This document shows, in pieces, positions 1 through 7,307 of a stretch of 16,741 bases of DNA. Numbering within the stretch: the stretch's first letter is position 1; each line of letters begins with the position of its first letter. Position numbers and translations under genes: made by a program. The stretch is taken from NCBI GenBank assembly GCA_913031515.1, contig CAJWET010000017.1, positions 1 to 16,741 on the forward strand, written 5' to 3'. Under the pieces are notes generated by a model, which did no database searches, was not told the DNA's origin, and saw only the letters and a program-made list of their open reading frames with translations. The DNA is from an uncultured Acidimicrobiaceae bacterium. Its GTDB lineage: Bacteria; Actinomycetota; Acidimicrobiia; Acidimicrobiales; UBA8592.

Positions 1-1633
1 TTTCTTCGCTTAAGAGCGAAGCGAGACTACTACCAGCTACAGCCGCAGTGCCTTGCCCGATCACATAAACCTCTTTAAAACCACCATCCCTGAATTGATT
101 TTTGAGATCAGCAGGGAAAGCACTTTCATCAAGTTGAACGTGTAAATTCCCATCGACATCGACTATCTTCCCGCGCAACGTCTTTTGAAACGATTCTGGG
201 GCTTCAGTAATCTCCTTTAATAGAAAATGAGGGAAACCTCTTCTGTCGATATCTCGAGAGGTAATTCCTGCATGGTCAATTTCTTCCTCGTTAACTGGAA
301 GTGCCACGCCATCATAAGACGACCGGATAATGCCTCCGATCGTTCCAGCTTGAGCTCTGGAGAGAGTAACGATTTCACCTGGGCCTGAAACGTTCTCGTT
401 TCTTTTAGTTATTGACTCTCCATCTAGTCGTAAATACTTCTGCGTGCACTCAACAAGCCCATAAGGTTCGCTAGCGATTATGTATGCGTCCTCTGCTAGA
501 CCTATGTACAAGCCTTGGCCACTTCCCCGCAACGCAAGATGAAGGTTTTCTGGATCTGAAGCAGCATTAGCAACAACAGCAACTGAACCTTCCAAAGTTT
601 CAACCGTTTTCCGAAATGCCTCAGTAATTGATGAGAGCTCATCTTCTGCCTTACTGAGATGCTGTGCCATTAGGGTAGGCATGACCTTGGAATCGGAAGT
701 AACTGCAGGAGTTATGGAAAGAGTTTCTAGATCTTTTAAATCAGCGAAATTATCAACATCTCCATTTATTGCTGCAACGACATAGGGCAGTTCACTTCGA
801 CCTTCTTGTTCTGAGTTCAATGGATGGGCATTCGGCTCTGAGATAATCCCGATACTCGCCCATCTAGTATGCCCTACAACCAATGCCGATGCCTGATCAT
901 TTAGTAATGCTCGATGTAGAAGCTTATCTGACATAATTGCTTCTCGAAGAGCCAAAGTATTGTCACCTAGCTGTCCTATTTCTGCAGCAGTTTTATAAAC
1001 GAAACTAATTTGATCACCTACCAATCGGACCGAACCTGATTTGTAATCATTGTCGATAGATCTCTCGCGGATTTCTGATGCGGTGATTGGGTCATCCAAA
1101 TCTAATGCATGGTCGCGAATCATTAAATGCAAACCAGCAGAATCTCTTCCACGAACCTCTAAACGGTCAAGAGCAGATAGGGCTTCATGGATGGAGGTAT
1201 ACGTTTCGACTACACCATCGTTCCATTTCTCTTGGCAAAGTTCACGAACCGAATTAACTAATCTAGTCCGGTCATTTCTGAGTGACCAAATTAGATCTTT
1301 GATCTGGACAATGGAAGCATTGACTGCCTCAATCTCTTCTAGCGGTGAATCAGTCTCATTAAGTGAGATTTCTAAATCTATAAGGGCGGATTCTATGCTT
1401 TGACACTTGTCGTTGAGCAATACGAGCAATTCTGGGCTTTCAAGAAACGCAATAGTTCCTGGTACGCCAGAGGTCTCTTTTTCCAGTGTTGTAAGAGAGT
1501 CAATAAGTGACTGGATTTCTTGTAGATCTTCTGGAATGGTTTCGAGAGTTGAGTTGATTAGGTCCCTGACACGTGAAGGATCGGGAATCTGACGTTGTGC
1601 TCGTCTCCGGACGATAGCGATAATTCCACACAT
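1..1633 (-). CDS. glmS: GlmS-like glutamine:fructose-6-phosphate aminotransferase, divergent, 3' part cut by window edge
   Basis: Likely makes glucosamine-6-phosphate from fructose-6-phosphate and glutamine, the first step toward UDP-GlcNAc. 544 residues are in the window and no stop is reached. The ATG at 1633 is firm because it places Cys2 (MCGII) as the N-terminal nucleophile of a class II glutaminase. Further family marks are RGRDSAG (161-167), HTRWA (255-259), NAHP (268-271), the oxyanion pair Asn290-Gly291, an Asp at 314 and KEITEAP (473-479). The frame then enters the first SIS sugar-isomerase domain (about 525 on). In E. coli GlmS the CGI and RGYDSAG motifs are about 25 residues apart; here about 155 residues separate them, and another 40-50 extra residues lie before HTRWA. 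The sugar-phosphate loop reads GQGTAA instead of the usual CGTSY. Adjacent glmM supports the pathway role. A GlmS relative with another acceptor is possible. Confidence 0.85.
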   Translation of the reverse strand, partial: MCGIIAIVRRRAQRQIPDPSRVRDLINSTLETIPEDLQEIQSLIDSLTTLEKETSGVPGTIAFLESPELLVLLNDKCQSIESALIDLEISLNETDSPLEEIEAVNASIVQIKDLIWSLRNDRTRLVNSVRELCQEKWNDGVVETYTSIHEALSALDRLEVRGRDSAGLHLMIRDHALDLDDPITASEIRERSIDNDYKSGSVRLVGDQISFVYKTAAEIGQLGDNTLALREAIMSDKLLHRALLNDQASALVVGHTRWASIGIISEPNAHPLNSEQEGRSELPYVVAAINGDVDNFADLKDLETLSITPAVTSDSKVMPTLMAQHLSKAEDELSSITEAFRKTVETLEGSVAVVANAASDPENLHLALRGSGQGLYIGLAEDAYIIASEPYGLVECTQKYLRLDGESITKRNENVSGPGEIVTLSRAQAGTIGGIIRSSYDGVALPVNEEEIDHAGITSRDIDRRGFPHFLLKEITEAPESFQKTLRGKIVDVDGNLHVQLDESAFPADLKNQFRDGGFKEVYVIGQGTAAVAGSSLASLLSEE

Positions 1634-1642
1634 ATATCCATT

Positions 1643-1674
1643 CTAGAGACTTAGTTGTTGTCTCAACTCTCTAG
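1643..1674 (-). promoter_or_regulatory. Inverted repeat just upstream of glmS
   Basis: A perfect 7-bp inverted repeat (CTAGAGA at 1643-1649 and TCTCTAG at 1668-1674) lies in the 56-base glmM-glmS gap. The enclosed 18 bases contain a further short GTTG/CAAC pairing. The hairpin ends 9 bases before the glmS ATG, and no clear Shine-Dalgarno sequence lies between. There is no U-tract, so it is not a standard terminator. It may influence glmS translation or mRNA processing; this is inference. Confidence 0.4.
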
Positions 1675-1689
1675 GGAAAGCGTTTAATC

Positions 1690-3021
1690 TCATTGCAATG
1701 CTGCAAAGTAAGCTTCTGCGGCGAAAACCAGCCTATTTGCAGTGGTTTCGGCTTTTTCAAATGTGACCGATTCAACCATAATTCTGAGAACCGGCTCAGT
1801 TCCTGATCTTCGAACAAGGACTCTGCCATCTTCGCCGAGCTCTCTTTCTACCTTCTTTATTTCACCCAATAGCGAACCCTCAATGGCTACTCGCCCGCTC
1901 GGGAGGTCTACTTGCTTTAGAACTTGTGGGTATCTAACCATAGCTGAATCAGCGAGTTCTTCGAGATCTCCCCCTGAGCGCTTGATTATATCCAGAAGTT
2001 GAATGCCAGTTAATAACCCGTCTCCAGTAGTCGCAAGATCGCTAAAGATTACATGGCCTGACTGTTCTCCCCCGAGTGACCAATTATTCTCTTCAAGTGC
2101 AGCTAGAACTTGGCGGTCACCAACAGGTGTTTGGTGCACTCGTATACCTTTGGCTTGCATCGCGAGATGAAAGCCCATATTTGTCATCACGGTCACAACT
2201 GTCGTATCTTCGTTCAGACATTTACGCTCTTTCATGTCTTCAGCACAAATTGCGATCATATAATCACCATCTATTATTCTTCCTGACCGGCCTATGGCAA
2301 GAACTCGATCGGCATCTCCATCAAATGCGAGACCAAGATCAGCGTCACATTCTTTTACCGCTAATTGTAGAGACTTAGTGTTCGTTGAGCCGCAACCTTT
2401 GTTGATATTTGAACCATCTGGAGAATCATGGATACTTTGGACTGACACCCCTAAGCTTCTTAGAGCATCAGCGGCATATGAAGACACTGCCCCATTAGCG
2501 CAATCGATCACGACAGATGTTCCTTCTAAAGTTCTCCCGTTTATGCTCCCCAGAAGGGAAGAGACCCAATCTTGAATGAGGTGAGCGTGGGTCGGTTCTA
2601 GATCACTCCCTGAGATTGGAAGGCTATGGAAATCTTCGGATTGGAGAATATTTTCAATCTGTTTTTGATCACCATCATTTAATTTTTTACCGCCCACAGA
2701 AAGTAATTTGATGCCATTGTCTATAGAAAGGTTGTGAGACGCCGAAACCATTGCCCCAGCTATGCCATTAGTTGCAGCGATATGGGCTATCGCTGGTGTT
2801 GGCACGGTACCCATAAACCAAACTGAGAGCCCCTGTGAATGGAACCCTTTTTGGAGAGCCTCAACAAAAGCTGGGCCACTTTCTCGACCATCAGTACCAA
2901 TAACTACGGTATCCGACTGGAGAACTTGAGCCGCTGAACATGCGAGTCGGGTCACCCATTCTGGCTTGAGATCTACAAAAGCCCGACCACGAACTCCATC
3001 CGTACCAAACTTGAGAGTCAT
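1690..3021 (-). CDS. glmM: Phosphoglucosamine mutase
   Basis: Converts glucosamine-6-phosphate to glucosamine-1-phosphate in the cytoplasm, the second step toward UDP-GlcNAc for peptidoglycan. The protein has 443 residues, the usual family length (about 445). All four family signatures are present: substrate-side FGTDGVRG near the N-terminus, the phosphoserine loop SASHN with the catalytic serine at about 95, the metal loop DGDADR (234-239), and GEQSGH followed by the C-terminal phosphate-binding RRSGTEPVLR. The residue after SASHN is Leu rather than the common Pro, a mild deviation. It follows rpsI after a 107-base gap and precedes glmS by 56 bases. The same ribosomal-protein-to-glmM order is known in actinobacteria such as Mycobacterium (rplM-rpsI-mrsA). 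Confidence 0.97.
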   Translation of the reverse strand: MTLKFGTDGVRGRAFVDLKPEWVTRLACSAAQVLQSDTVVIGTDGRESGPAFVEALQKGFHSQGLSVWFMGTVPTPAIAHIAATNGIAGAMVSASHNLSIDNGIKLLSVGGKKLNDGDQKQIENILQSEDFHSLPISGSDLEPTHAHLIQDWVSSLLGSINGRTLEGTSVVIDCANGAVSSYAADALRSLGVSVQSIHDSPDGSNINKGCGSTNTKSLQLAVKECDADLGLAFDGDADRVLAIGRSGRIIDGDYMIAICAEDMKERKCLNEDTTVVTVMTNMGFHLAMQAKGIRVHQTPVGDRQVLAALEENNWSLGGEQSGHVIFSDLATTGDGLLTGIQLLDIIKRSGGDLEELADSAMVRYPQVLKQVDLPSGRVAIEGSLLGEIKKVERELGEDGRVLVRRSGTEPVLRIMVESVTFEKAETTANRLVFAAEAYFAALQ

Positions 3022-3128
3022 GTTGCACCAGAAGATCTATTTTGAGTTACCATGCAGACCTTTACTACTCCGTAAAATTACCTAACGGCTTTTACTAATC
3101 ATAATTCCCTTGGGGGAGGTCGAGGTAT

Positions 3129-3521
3129 TTAACGCTTAGAGTACTGTGGAGCTTTACGGGCCTTCTTCAAGCCGTACTTCTTTGACTCCTTCTTACGAGA
3201 GTCTCGAGTGAGGAATCCTGACTTCTTTAGATCCTCACGTAAGTCACTATCTATATCAATTAATGCGCGTGCGATTCCTAGTCTTAGCGCTCCTGCCTGG
3301 CCACTAGATCCTCCGCCATGAATTGTCGCATCGATGTCGTATGCGGTTTCGGTCTTGGTGTTTCGCAACGGCTCGGTGATTATCATGCGGTGGGTATCTG
3401 ATGGGAAAAAATCTTCAATCGGCCTGCCATTAACAATAATCGACCCAGTACCAATTCGAACACGTACGCGAGCGACTGCTCGTTTTCTTCGACCAGTTGT
3501 GTTTGCAATATGAGCAGTCAT
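3129..3521 (-). CDS. rpsI: 30S ribosomal protein S9 (uS9)
   Basis: Small-subunit head protein whose C-terminal tail reaches toward the P-site tRNA. 130 residues, normal length. It shows the family's GRRKRAVARVR start, the Gly-rich GGGSSGQAGA stretch (about residues 70-79) and the basic tail ending in KAPQYSKR, the invariant S9 terminus. The ATG is preceded by AAGGAA. It starts 7 bases after the rplM stop, so the two are surely one transcript. Confidence is high because both ends match the family. Confidence 0.98.
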   Translation of the reverse strand: MTAHIANTTGRRKRAVARVRVRIGTGSIIVNGRPIEDFFPSDTHRMIITEPLRNTKTETAYDIDATIHGGGSSGQAGALRLGIARALIDIDSDLREDLKKSGFLTRDSRKKESKKYGLKKARKAPQYSKR

Positions 3522-3528
3522 AATTTCC

Positions 3529-3981
3529 TTAGGATTCTCTAGACTTTGCTTGATCTAATTCCAAAAGCTCCGGTTTCTGCGCAACATGCGGATGTTCGGA
3601 TCCAGCATAAACTTGGAGTTTTTTTAGTTGTTGGCGTCCAAGCCGGTTTTTGGGCAGCATACCTCGGATTGTTTGGCGAACTGCATCAGCAGGATTTTTC
3701 TGAAGCAAGTCAGCGTATGAGCGCGACCTGATTCCCCCTGGGTACCCCGAATGCCGATAGACCATCTTTTTATTTGCTTTATCACTACTCAGAACTACTT
3801 TTTCAGCATTGATGATGACTACATGGTCTCCCACATCAATATGCGGCGTGTATGTGGGCTTATGCTTCCCGCGAAGAAGTTTCGCTATTTCTGAAGCCAT
3901 ACGGCCGAGAATAAGACCCTCAGCATCAATGAGATGCCAGCGTCTTTCTATATCTGATTTCTTAGGAGTAAAAGTAGGCAC
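3529..3981 (-). CDS. rplM: 50S ribosomal protein L13 (uL13)
   Basis: Large-subunit protein that binds 23S rRNA early in assembly. 150 residues, normal for the family (about 142-150). Recognisable parts are RRWHLIDAEGLILGRMAS near the N-terminus, LLRGKHKPTYTPH, GDHVVIINAEKV, and RGMLPKNRLG in the middle. The start is a GTG at 3981, giving MPTFTPK, which aligns with the usual M-x-T-x-x-P-K start of L13. The Shine-Dalgarno sequence is weak (GAGA). It is first in the rplM-rpsI-glmM-glmS run and has its own candidate promoter and leader hairpin upstream. In other bacteria L13 autoregulates its operon through the leader; whether that holds here is not shown. Confidence 0.97.
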   Translation of the reverse strand: MPTFTPKKSDIERRWHLIDAEGLILGRMASEIAKLLRGKHKPTYTPHIDVGDHVVIINAEKVVLSSDKANKKMVYRHSGYPGGIRSRSYADLLQKNPADAVRQTIRGMLPKNRLGRQQLKKLQVYAGSEHPHVAQKPELLELDQAKSRES

Positions 3982-4011
3982 AATTTTCTCAGATTTTCGT
4001 TTCTATATTCA

Positions 4012-4035
4012 GCCAAGTTATTTTAGAAACTTGGC
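4012..4035 (-). promoter_or_regulatory. Perfect 8-bp hairpin in the rplM leader
   Basis: GCCAAGTT (4012-4019) and AACTTGGC (4028-4035) form a perfect 8-bp stem with an 8-base loop. It is not followed by a U-tract, so it is a poor terminator for truA. It begins a couple of bases downstream of the transcription start predicted from the promoter at 4044-4072, so it would sit at the very 5' end of the rplM mRNA. It may stabilise the mRNA or bind a regulator; L13 leader autoregulation is known in other bacteria but unproven here. Confidence 0.5.
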
Positions 4036-4043
4036 ACCTTTCT

Positions 4044-4072
4044 ACGATACGGTTATTGGCTTCATGAGACAA
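4044..4072 (-). promoter_or_regulatory. Candidate promoter for rplM-rpsI
   Basis: On the minus strand TTGTCT (4072-4067) is followed after exactly 17 bases by TATCGT (4049-4044). This fits a housekeeping -35/-10 pair and the loose TAnnnT -10 of actinobacteria. It lies in the 127-base truA-rplM gap, one of the two largest gaps in the window. Predicted from sequence only. Confidence 0.45.
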
Positions 4073-4108
4073 CCGCCAGAGGCTTGTAGAGAAGATTTTC
4101 TTGTATTG

Positions 4109-4909
4109 CTAGTAACTGACATTCCACAATGTAAGCCCATGAGGAGGAGCAACTTGTCCCGCAATGTTTCTATCACGGGCATTGAGGATTTCCGTAATAG
4201 AGGATTCGTTGATTTTACCTATGCCAATATCAACCAATGTTCCAGTGATCGAACGAACCATCTGGTGGCAGAACGCATTTGCGGTTATCCAAAGCTCAAG
4301 GAGATTCCGGTCCGCCACTTCCCATCGTAGTGATTTCACTTCCCTGAGAAGAGAGGCAAGAATTTGCTGCCCCTCAATTTCAACAGTGCGCTTCCGGCAA
4401 AAAGAACTGAAGTCATGTTCACCTGTAAGTTGCTGACCGGCTTGATTCATTTTTTCGATGGAGATAGGTACCCGAATATGCCAAGAATACCGAGCTAGGA
4501 ATGGGTCTGGATCTACTTGATTGAGGACTTGGTATCGGTATGTCCTGCTCTTTGCTGAAAATCGGGCATTAAAATCATTTGAAGTTTTTTCGATACTGGA
4601 TACCACCACGGAGGGGGCACAAAGACCATTTAATGCCTTTTGCATTTTCGCTATATTGAAAGGAGCCGAATCAAAGGAAACTACCTGGGCTTTAGCATGA
4701 ACCCCAGCATCAGTCCGGCCAGCACAGGTAAGCATCGGAGTGTCCCCAAGTACCTTTGCTATCGCTTCGATTAGAATACCTTCGACTGTGTCAACATCAG
4801 GATTTCTCGCAAAGCCATGAAATGACGTCCCATCGTAAGCAATGGTTAACCGGTATCTGTTTTCACCCTTTGAAGGAGAACTTATTGTAGGAGCATTCGG
4901 TCGTTTCAT
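4109..4909 (-). CDS. truA: tRNA pseudouridine(38-40) synthase TruA
   Basis: Isomerises uridines 38-40 in the anticodon stem-loop of many tRNAs. 266 residues, normal length. IAYDGTSFHGF (23-33) opens the fold. The catalytic aspartate is Asp67 in GRTDAGVHA (64-72). The FNARFSAKSRTYRY segment and the C-terminal FCHQMVRSITGTL and APPHGLTLW motifs are all typical. About 17 residues precede the conserved core, rich in Ser/Pro; a shorter start is not obvious. It follows rplQ by 24 bases, the standard order in actinobacteria and many Firmicutes, and is likely the last gene of the alpha-operon transcript, since a new promoter candidate follows. Confidence 0.97.
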   Translation of the reverse strand: MKRPNAPTISSPSKGENRYRLTIAYDGTSFHGFARNPDVDTVEGILIEAIAKVLGDTPMLTCAGRTDAGVHAKAQVVSFDSAPFNIAKMQKALNGLCAPSVVVSSIEKTSNDFNARFSAKSRTYRYQVLNQVDPDPFLARYSWHIRVPISIEKMNQAGQQLTGEHDFSSFCRKRTVEIEGQQILASLLREVKSLRWEVADRNLLELWITANAFCHQMVRSITGTLVDIGIGKINESSITEILNARDRNIAGQVAPPHGLTLWNVSY

Positions 4910-4933
4910 TACCCCAGATTACCTAGGGCTCTT

Positions 4934-5287
4934 TTAGACAAGCTCGATACGAGCCATGGGGGCATTATCACCATAGCGTGGTCCTACTTTAAGTATCCTC
5001 GTATATCCGCCAGAACGATCAGCATATCGCGGGCCTACATCCTCCATTAATTTATCAGCTACTTCTTGATCCCTTAAGAAGGCGATTATCTGCCTATGGT
5101 TATGAAGCCCACCTTTTTTTGCCTTGGTAATCATTTTTTCTGCAATTGGGCGCATAGCTTTAGCTTTAGCTTCGGTGGTTACAATTGCCTCAGCTGCTAT
5201 AAGTGAAGCCACTAGGTTCCCCATCATTGCTTTTTGATGGGCTGAACTTCCACCGAATCGACGGCCTTTCTTTGGTTTTCCAACCAT
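4934..5287 (-). CDS. rplQ: 50S ribosomal protein L17 (bL17)
   Basis: Large-subunit protein near the peptide exit region. 117 residues, close to the minimal bacterial L17 core, with no added tail. It shows the family start with Gly/Lys-rich KKGRRFGG and HQKAMMGNLVASL, then the ITKAKKG motif, GPRYADRSGGYTRILK and GDNAPMARIELV at the C-terminus. It begins 8 bases after the rpoA stop, preceded by AGGGA. It sits between rpoA and truA, as in most bacteria of this type. Confidence 0.98.
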   Translation of the reverse strand: MVGKPKKGRRFGGSSAHQKAMMGNLVASLIAAEAIVTTEAKAKAMRPIAEKMITKAKKGGLHNHRQIIAFLRDQEVADKLMEDVGPRYADRSGGYTRILKVGPRYGDNAPMARIELV

Positions 5288-5295
5288 TGTTGTCC

Positions 5296-6234
5296 CTAGT
5301 CCTTAAGAGCGAGTTGATGGCCGCGCTCGTCAAGTTTCTCGATAATTTCGTCAAGGGACTTCTGTCCAAAGTTAGTAATTGAAAGAAGGTCAGCTTCTGA
5401 TTTAAGGATAAGTTCCCCGATTGTGTGAATCTGAGCTCTTTTCAGACAGTTATTTGGACGTTCCGAAAGTTCTAAGTCTTCAATTCCAAGTTCTAGGTCG
5501 GGTGACCCGGCTGTCCCAGTAACTACTTCAGTTAGTTCAAGACTCTGAGGTTCTTCACTCATTTCTTCAACTAATTGAATTAAGTTCCGGAGAGTGCCCC
5601 CTGCTGAAGCGAGAGCCTCTCTTGGGGACATCGAACCATCAGTCTCTATTTCTAGAGTTAAACGATCAAAGTCATTAGATTGTTCTACTCTGGTGGGTTC
5701 TACCTCGAAACTAACCCTACGCACCGGTGAAAAGATGGAGTCAACAGGTATTTGCCCTACCGTGGTTGAGACTTTGTTTCCCTCAGCAGATAGGTACCCA
5801 CGTCCTTTTTCAATGGTTACTTCCATATCAAGTCGGCCCTTTTGACTCAAGGTCGCAACTACCAAATCTAAGTTCAGGACCTCGACATCTGTGCTCTCGC
5901 TAAACTGACTGGCAGTCGCTTCTCCAGGCCCTTGCGCCTCAAGACGCAGAACGACAGGGTCATCACCTTCTAATCGAAAAACAATATCTTTAAGGTTGAG
6001 CAAAATATCTGTGACGTCTTCGTAAACCCCTTCGATTACATCAAATTCATGTATCGCTTCGGTAAAGTTGACTTGTGTGATAGCGGCTCCCGGAATCGAT
6101 GAGAGAAGCGTCCGTCGGAGTGAGTTTCCGAGTGTATGTCCGAATCCAGGCTCTAAAGGAGATATAGAGAATTTCTGTTTATTCTCGTCTTCTTCGTTAA
6201 TGGATTCTATTTTTGGTCTTTGAATCACAAGCAT
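5296..6234 (-). CDS. rpoA: RNA polymerase alpha subunit
   Basis: Assembles the RNA polymerase core and contacts UP elements and activators. 312 residues from the chosen ATG at 6234. A GTG 9 bases further upstream (6243) is possible, but the ATG has AGAGGTGG at good spacing and gives MLVIQRPKI, like actinobacterial alpha. The N-terminal domain shows EPGFGHTLGNSLRRTLLSSIPGA for dimer and beta contact. The C-terminal domain shows RPNNCLKRAQIHTIGEL and NFGQKSLDEI, keeping the Arg, Asn and Lys positions that touch DNA in E. coli alpha. A 47-base, strongly A/T-rich gap separates it from rpsD; a weak internal promoter there cannot be excluded. Confidence 0.98.
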   Translation of the reverse strand: MLVIQRPKIESINEEDENKQKFSISPLEPGFGHTLGNSLRRTLLSSIPGAAITQVNFTEAIHEFDVIEGVYEDVTDILLNLKDIVFRLEGDDPVVLRLEAQGPGEATASQFSESTDVEVLNLDLVVATLSQKGRLDMEVTIEKGRGYLSAEGNKVSTTVGQIPVDSIFSPVRRVSFEVEPTRVEQSNDFDRLTLEIETDGSMSPREALASAGGTLRNLIQLVEEMSEEPQSLELTEVVTGTAGSPDLELGIEDLELSERPNNCLKRAQIHTIGELILKSEADLLSITNFGQKSLDEIIEKLDERGHQLALKD

Positions 6235-6281
6235 GATTACCACCTCTGGGACTTATATATTTTTTATTAATTTATTTTGGG

Positions 6282-6899
6282 TTACTTGCTATATAGCTCA
6301 ACTATAAGCTGTTCACGTATAGGGACATCTATTTGTTCTCGGAGTGGAAGTTCTCGAACACGAGCTCCAAAGCCGTCTTCAATCATATCCATCCATGCTG
6401 GCGGATTTCGATCTAAAACGTCCTTATTCCACTGAATTAGGATCATTTCACGTGCTTTATCTTTCAGCGTTACTTCATCTTCCTTCCGCAAACGATAACT
6501 CGGAATATCAACTCTTTGGCCATTAACACGCAGGTGTCCGTGATTTACTAACTGCCTAGCCTGTGGTCGTGTTGAGGCCCATCCGACACGATATACAAAA
6601 TTGTCGATGCGGAGTTCGAGATAACGTAACATATTGTCACCAGTAACTCCTTCTCGGCGACTCGCCTCTTTAAATATGTTGCGGAATTGTCGTTCCGTTA
6701 AACCATAAGTAAATCGAGCTTTTTGTTTTTCTTGCAATTGCAGCAAATACTCAGACGAGTTACCCCTTCGTCGAGTACGTCCGTGTTCTCCTGGCGGGTA
6801 TGGGCGTTTCTCAAGTGCAGCTGTTTCTCCTTTTGTTCCCCAAACGTTTATCCCTAAACGTCGAGAAACACGAGCTTTGGGACCTGTATAACGAGACAT
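6282..6899 (-). CDS. rpsD: 30S ribosomal protein S4 (uS4)
   Basis: Primary 16S rRNA binder that nucleates the small-subunit body. 205 residues from the ATG at 6899, which gives MSRYTGPKARVSRRLG, the standard S4 start. The frame is open further upstream, to 6956, but that would overlap rpsK by 56 bases and add a non-conserved stretch. The N-terminal region lacks zinc-binding cysteines (zinc-free form). The S4 RNA-binding domain lies at about residues 93-155 (LELRIDNFVYR, ARQLVNHGHLRVNGQ). The gap to rpsK is one base, so translation is likely coupled. Confidence 0.97.
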   Translation of the reverse strand: MSRYTGPKARVSRRLGINVWGTKGETAALEKRPYPPGEHGRTRRRGNSSEYLLQLQEKQKARFTYGLTERQFRNIFKEASRREGVTGDNMLRYLELRIDNFVYRVGWASTRPQARQLVNHGHLRVNGQRVDIPSYRLRKEDEVTLKDKAREMILIQWNKDVLDRNPPAWMDMIEDGFGARVRELPLREQIDVPIREQLIVELYSK

Positions 6900-6900
6900 G

Positions 6901-7305
6901 TCACACTCTCCGACGTTTGATTGGACGGCAGCCGTTATGAGGAATGGGAGTAACATCTTTAATCCCCGTTACTTCAATACCTGCTGTTTGAAGTGAACGA
7001 ATGGCAGTCTCTCTTCCAGAACCGGGGCCCTTTACTTGCACATCGACTTTTCTGATTCCATGCTCCATTGCTTTTCGTGCACACTGTTCTGCAGCAAGTT
7101 GAGCAGCAAATGGAGTGCTTTTTCGAGATCCTTTAAATCCTACATTTCCGGCGGAGGACCAAGCTAGAACATTGCCCTGTTGATCACTAATGGAAACAAT
7201 AGTGTTGTTGAAAGAGCTTTTAATGTGAGCAACGCCGTGAACAATATTCTTACGTCCGCGTTTTCGCGACCTACGAACACCAGCACCAGTATCGGGTTCA
7301 GCCAT
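6901..7305 (-). CDS. rpsK: 30S ribosomal protein S11 (uS11)
   Basis: Small-subunit platform protein next to the E-site and the anti-Shine-Dalgarno end of 16S rRNA. 134 residues. It shows GVAHIKSSFNNTIVSI, the GFKGSRKSTPFAAQ motif, VKGPGSGRETAIRSL and the terminal PHNGCRPIKRRRV, all invariant in the family. It starts 2 bases after rpsM and ends one base before rpsD. Nothing unusual is seen. Confidence 0.98.
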   Translation of the reverse strand: MAEPDTGAGVRRSRKRGRKNIVHGVAHIKSSFNNTIVSISDQQGNVLAWSSAGNVGFKGSRKSTPFAAQLAAEQCARKAMEHGIRKVDVQVKGPGSGRETAIRSLQTAGIEVTGIKDVTPIPHNGCRPIKRRRV

Positions 7306-7307
7306 AA

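Noticed and set aside
1050..1592. Two plus-strand open frames of 117 and 61 codons in the left region
   Set aside because: They lie antisense to the glmS-like gene, whose conserved motifs run through the same bases; their products are Ser/Arg-rich with no family likeness.
1634..1689. glmS ribozyme
   Set aside because: The gap is only 56 bases, far too short for the known ribozyme of about 150 bases, and its conserved core is absent.
3022..3128. Terminator after rpsI
   Set aside because: Only 4-bp pairings (CCGT/ACGG, TCCC/GGGA) are found and no U-tract follows. The rpsI-glmM gap holds nothing firm; a promoter for glmM is possible but I could not pick a good -35/-10 pair.
3809..4330. Plus-strand open frame of 173 codons
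   Set aside because: It covers the 5' part of rplM, the regulatory gap and the end of truA in antisense. Its length is chance; no ribosome site or motif supports it.
6900..6956. Longer S4 with 19 more N-terminal residues
   Set aside because: The added residues are the end of rpsK read in another frame; the standard MSRYTGPK start is at 6899.
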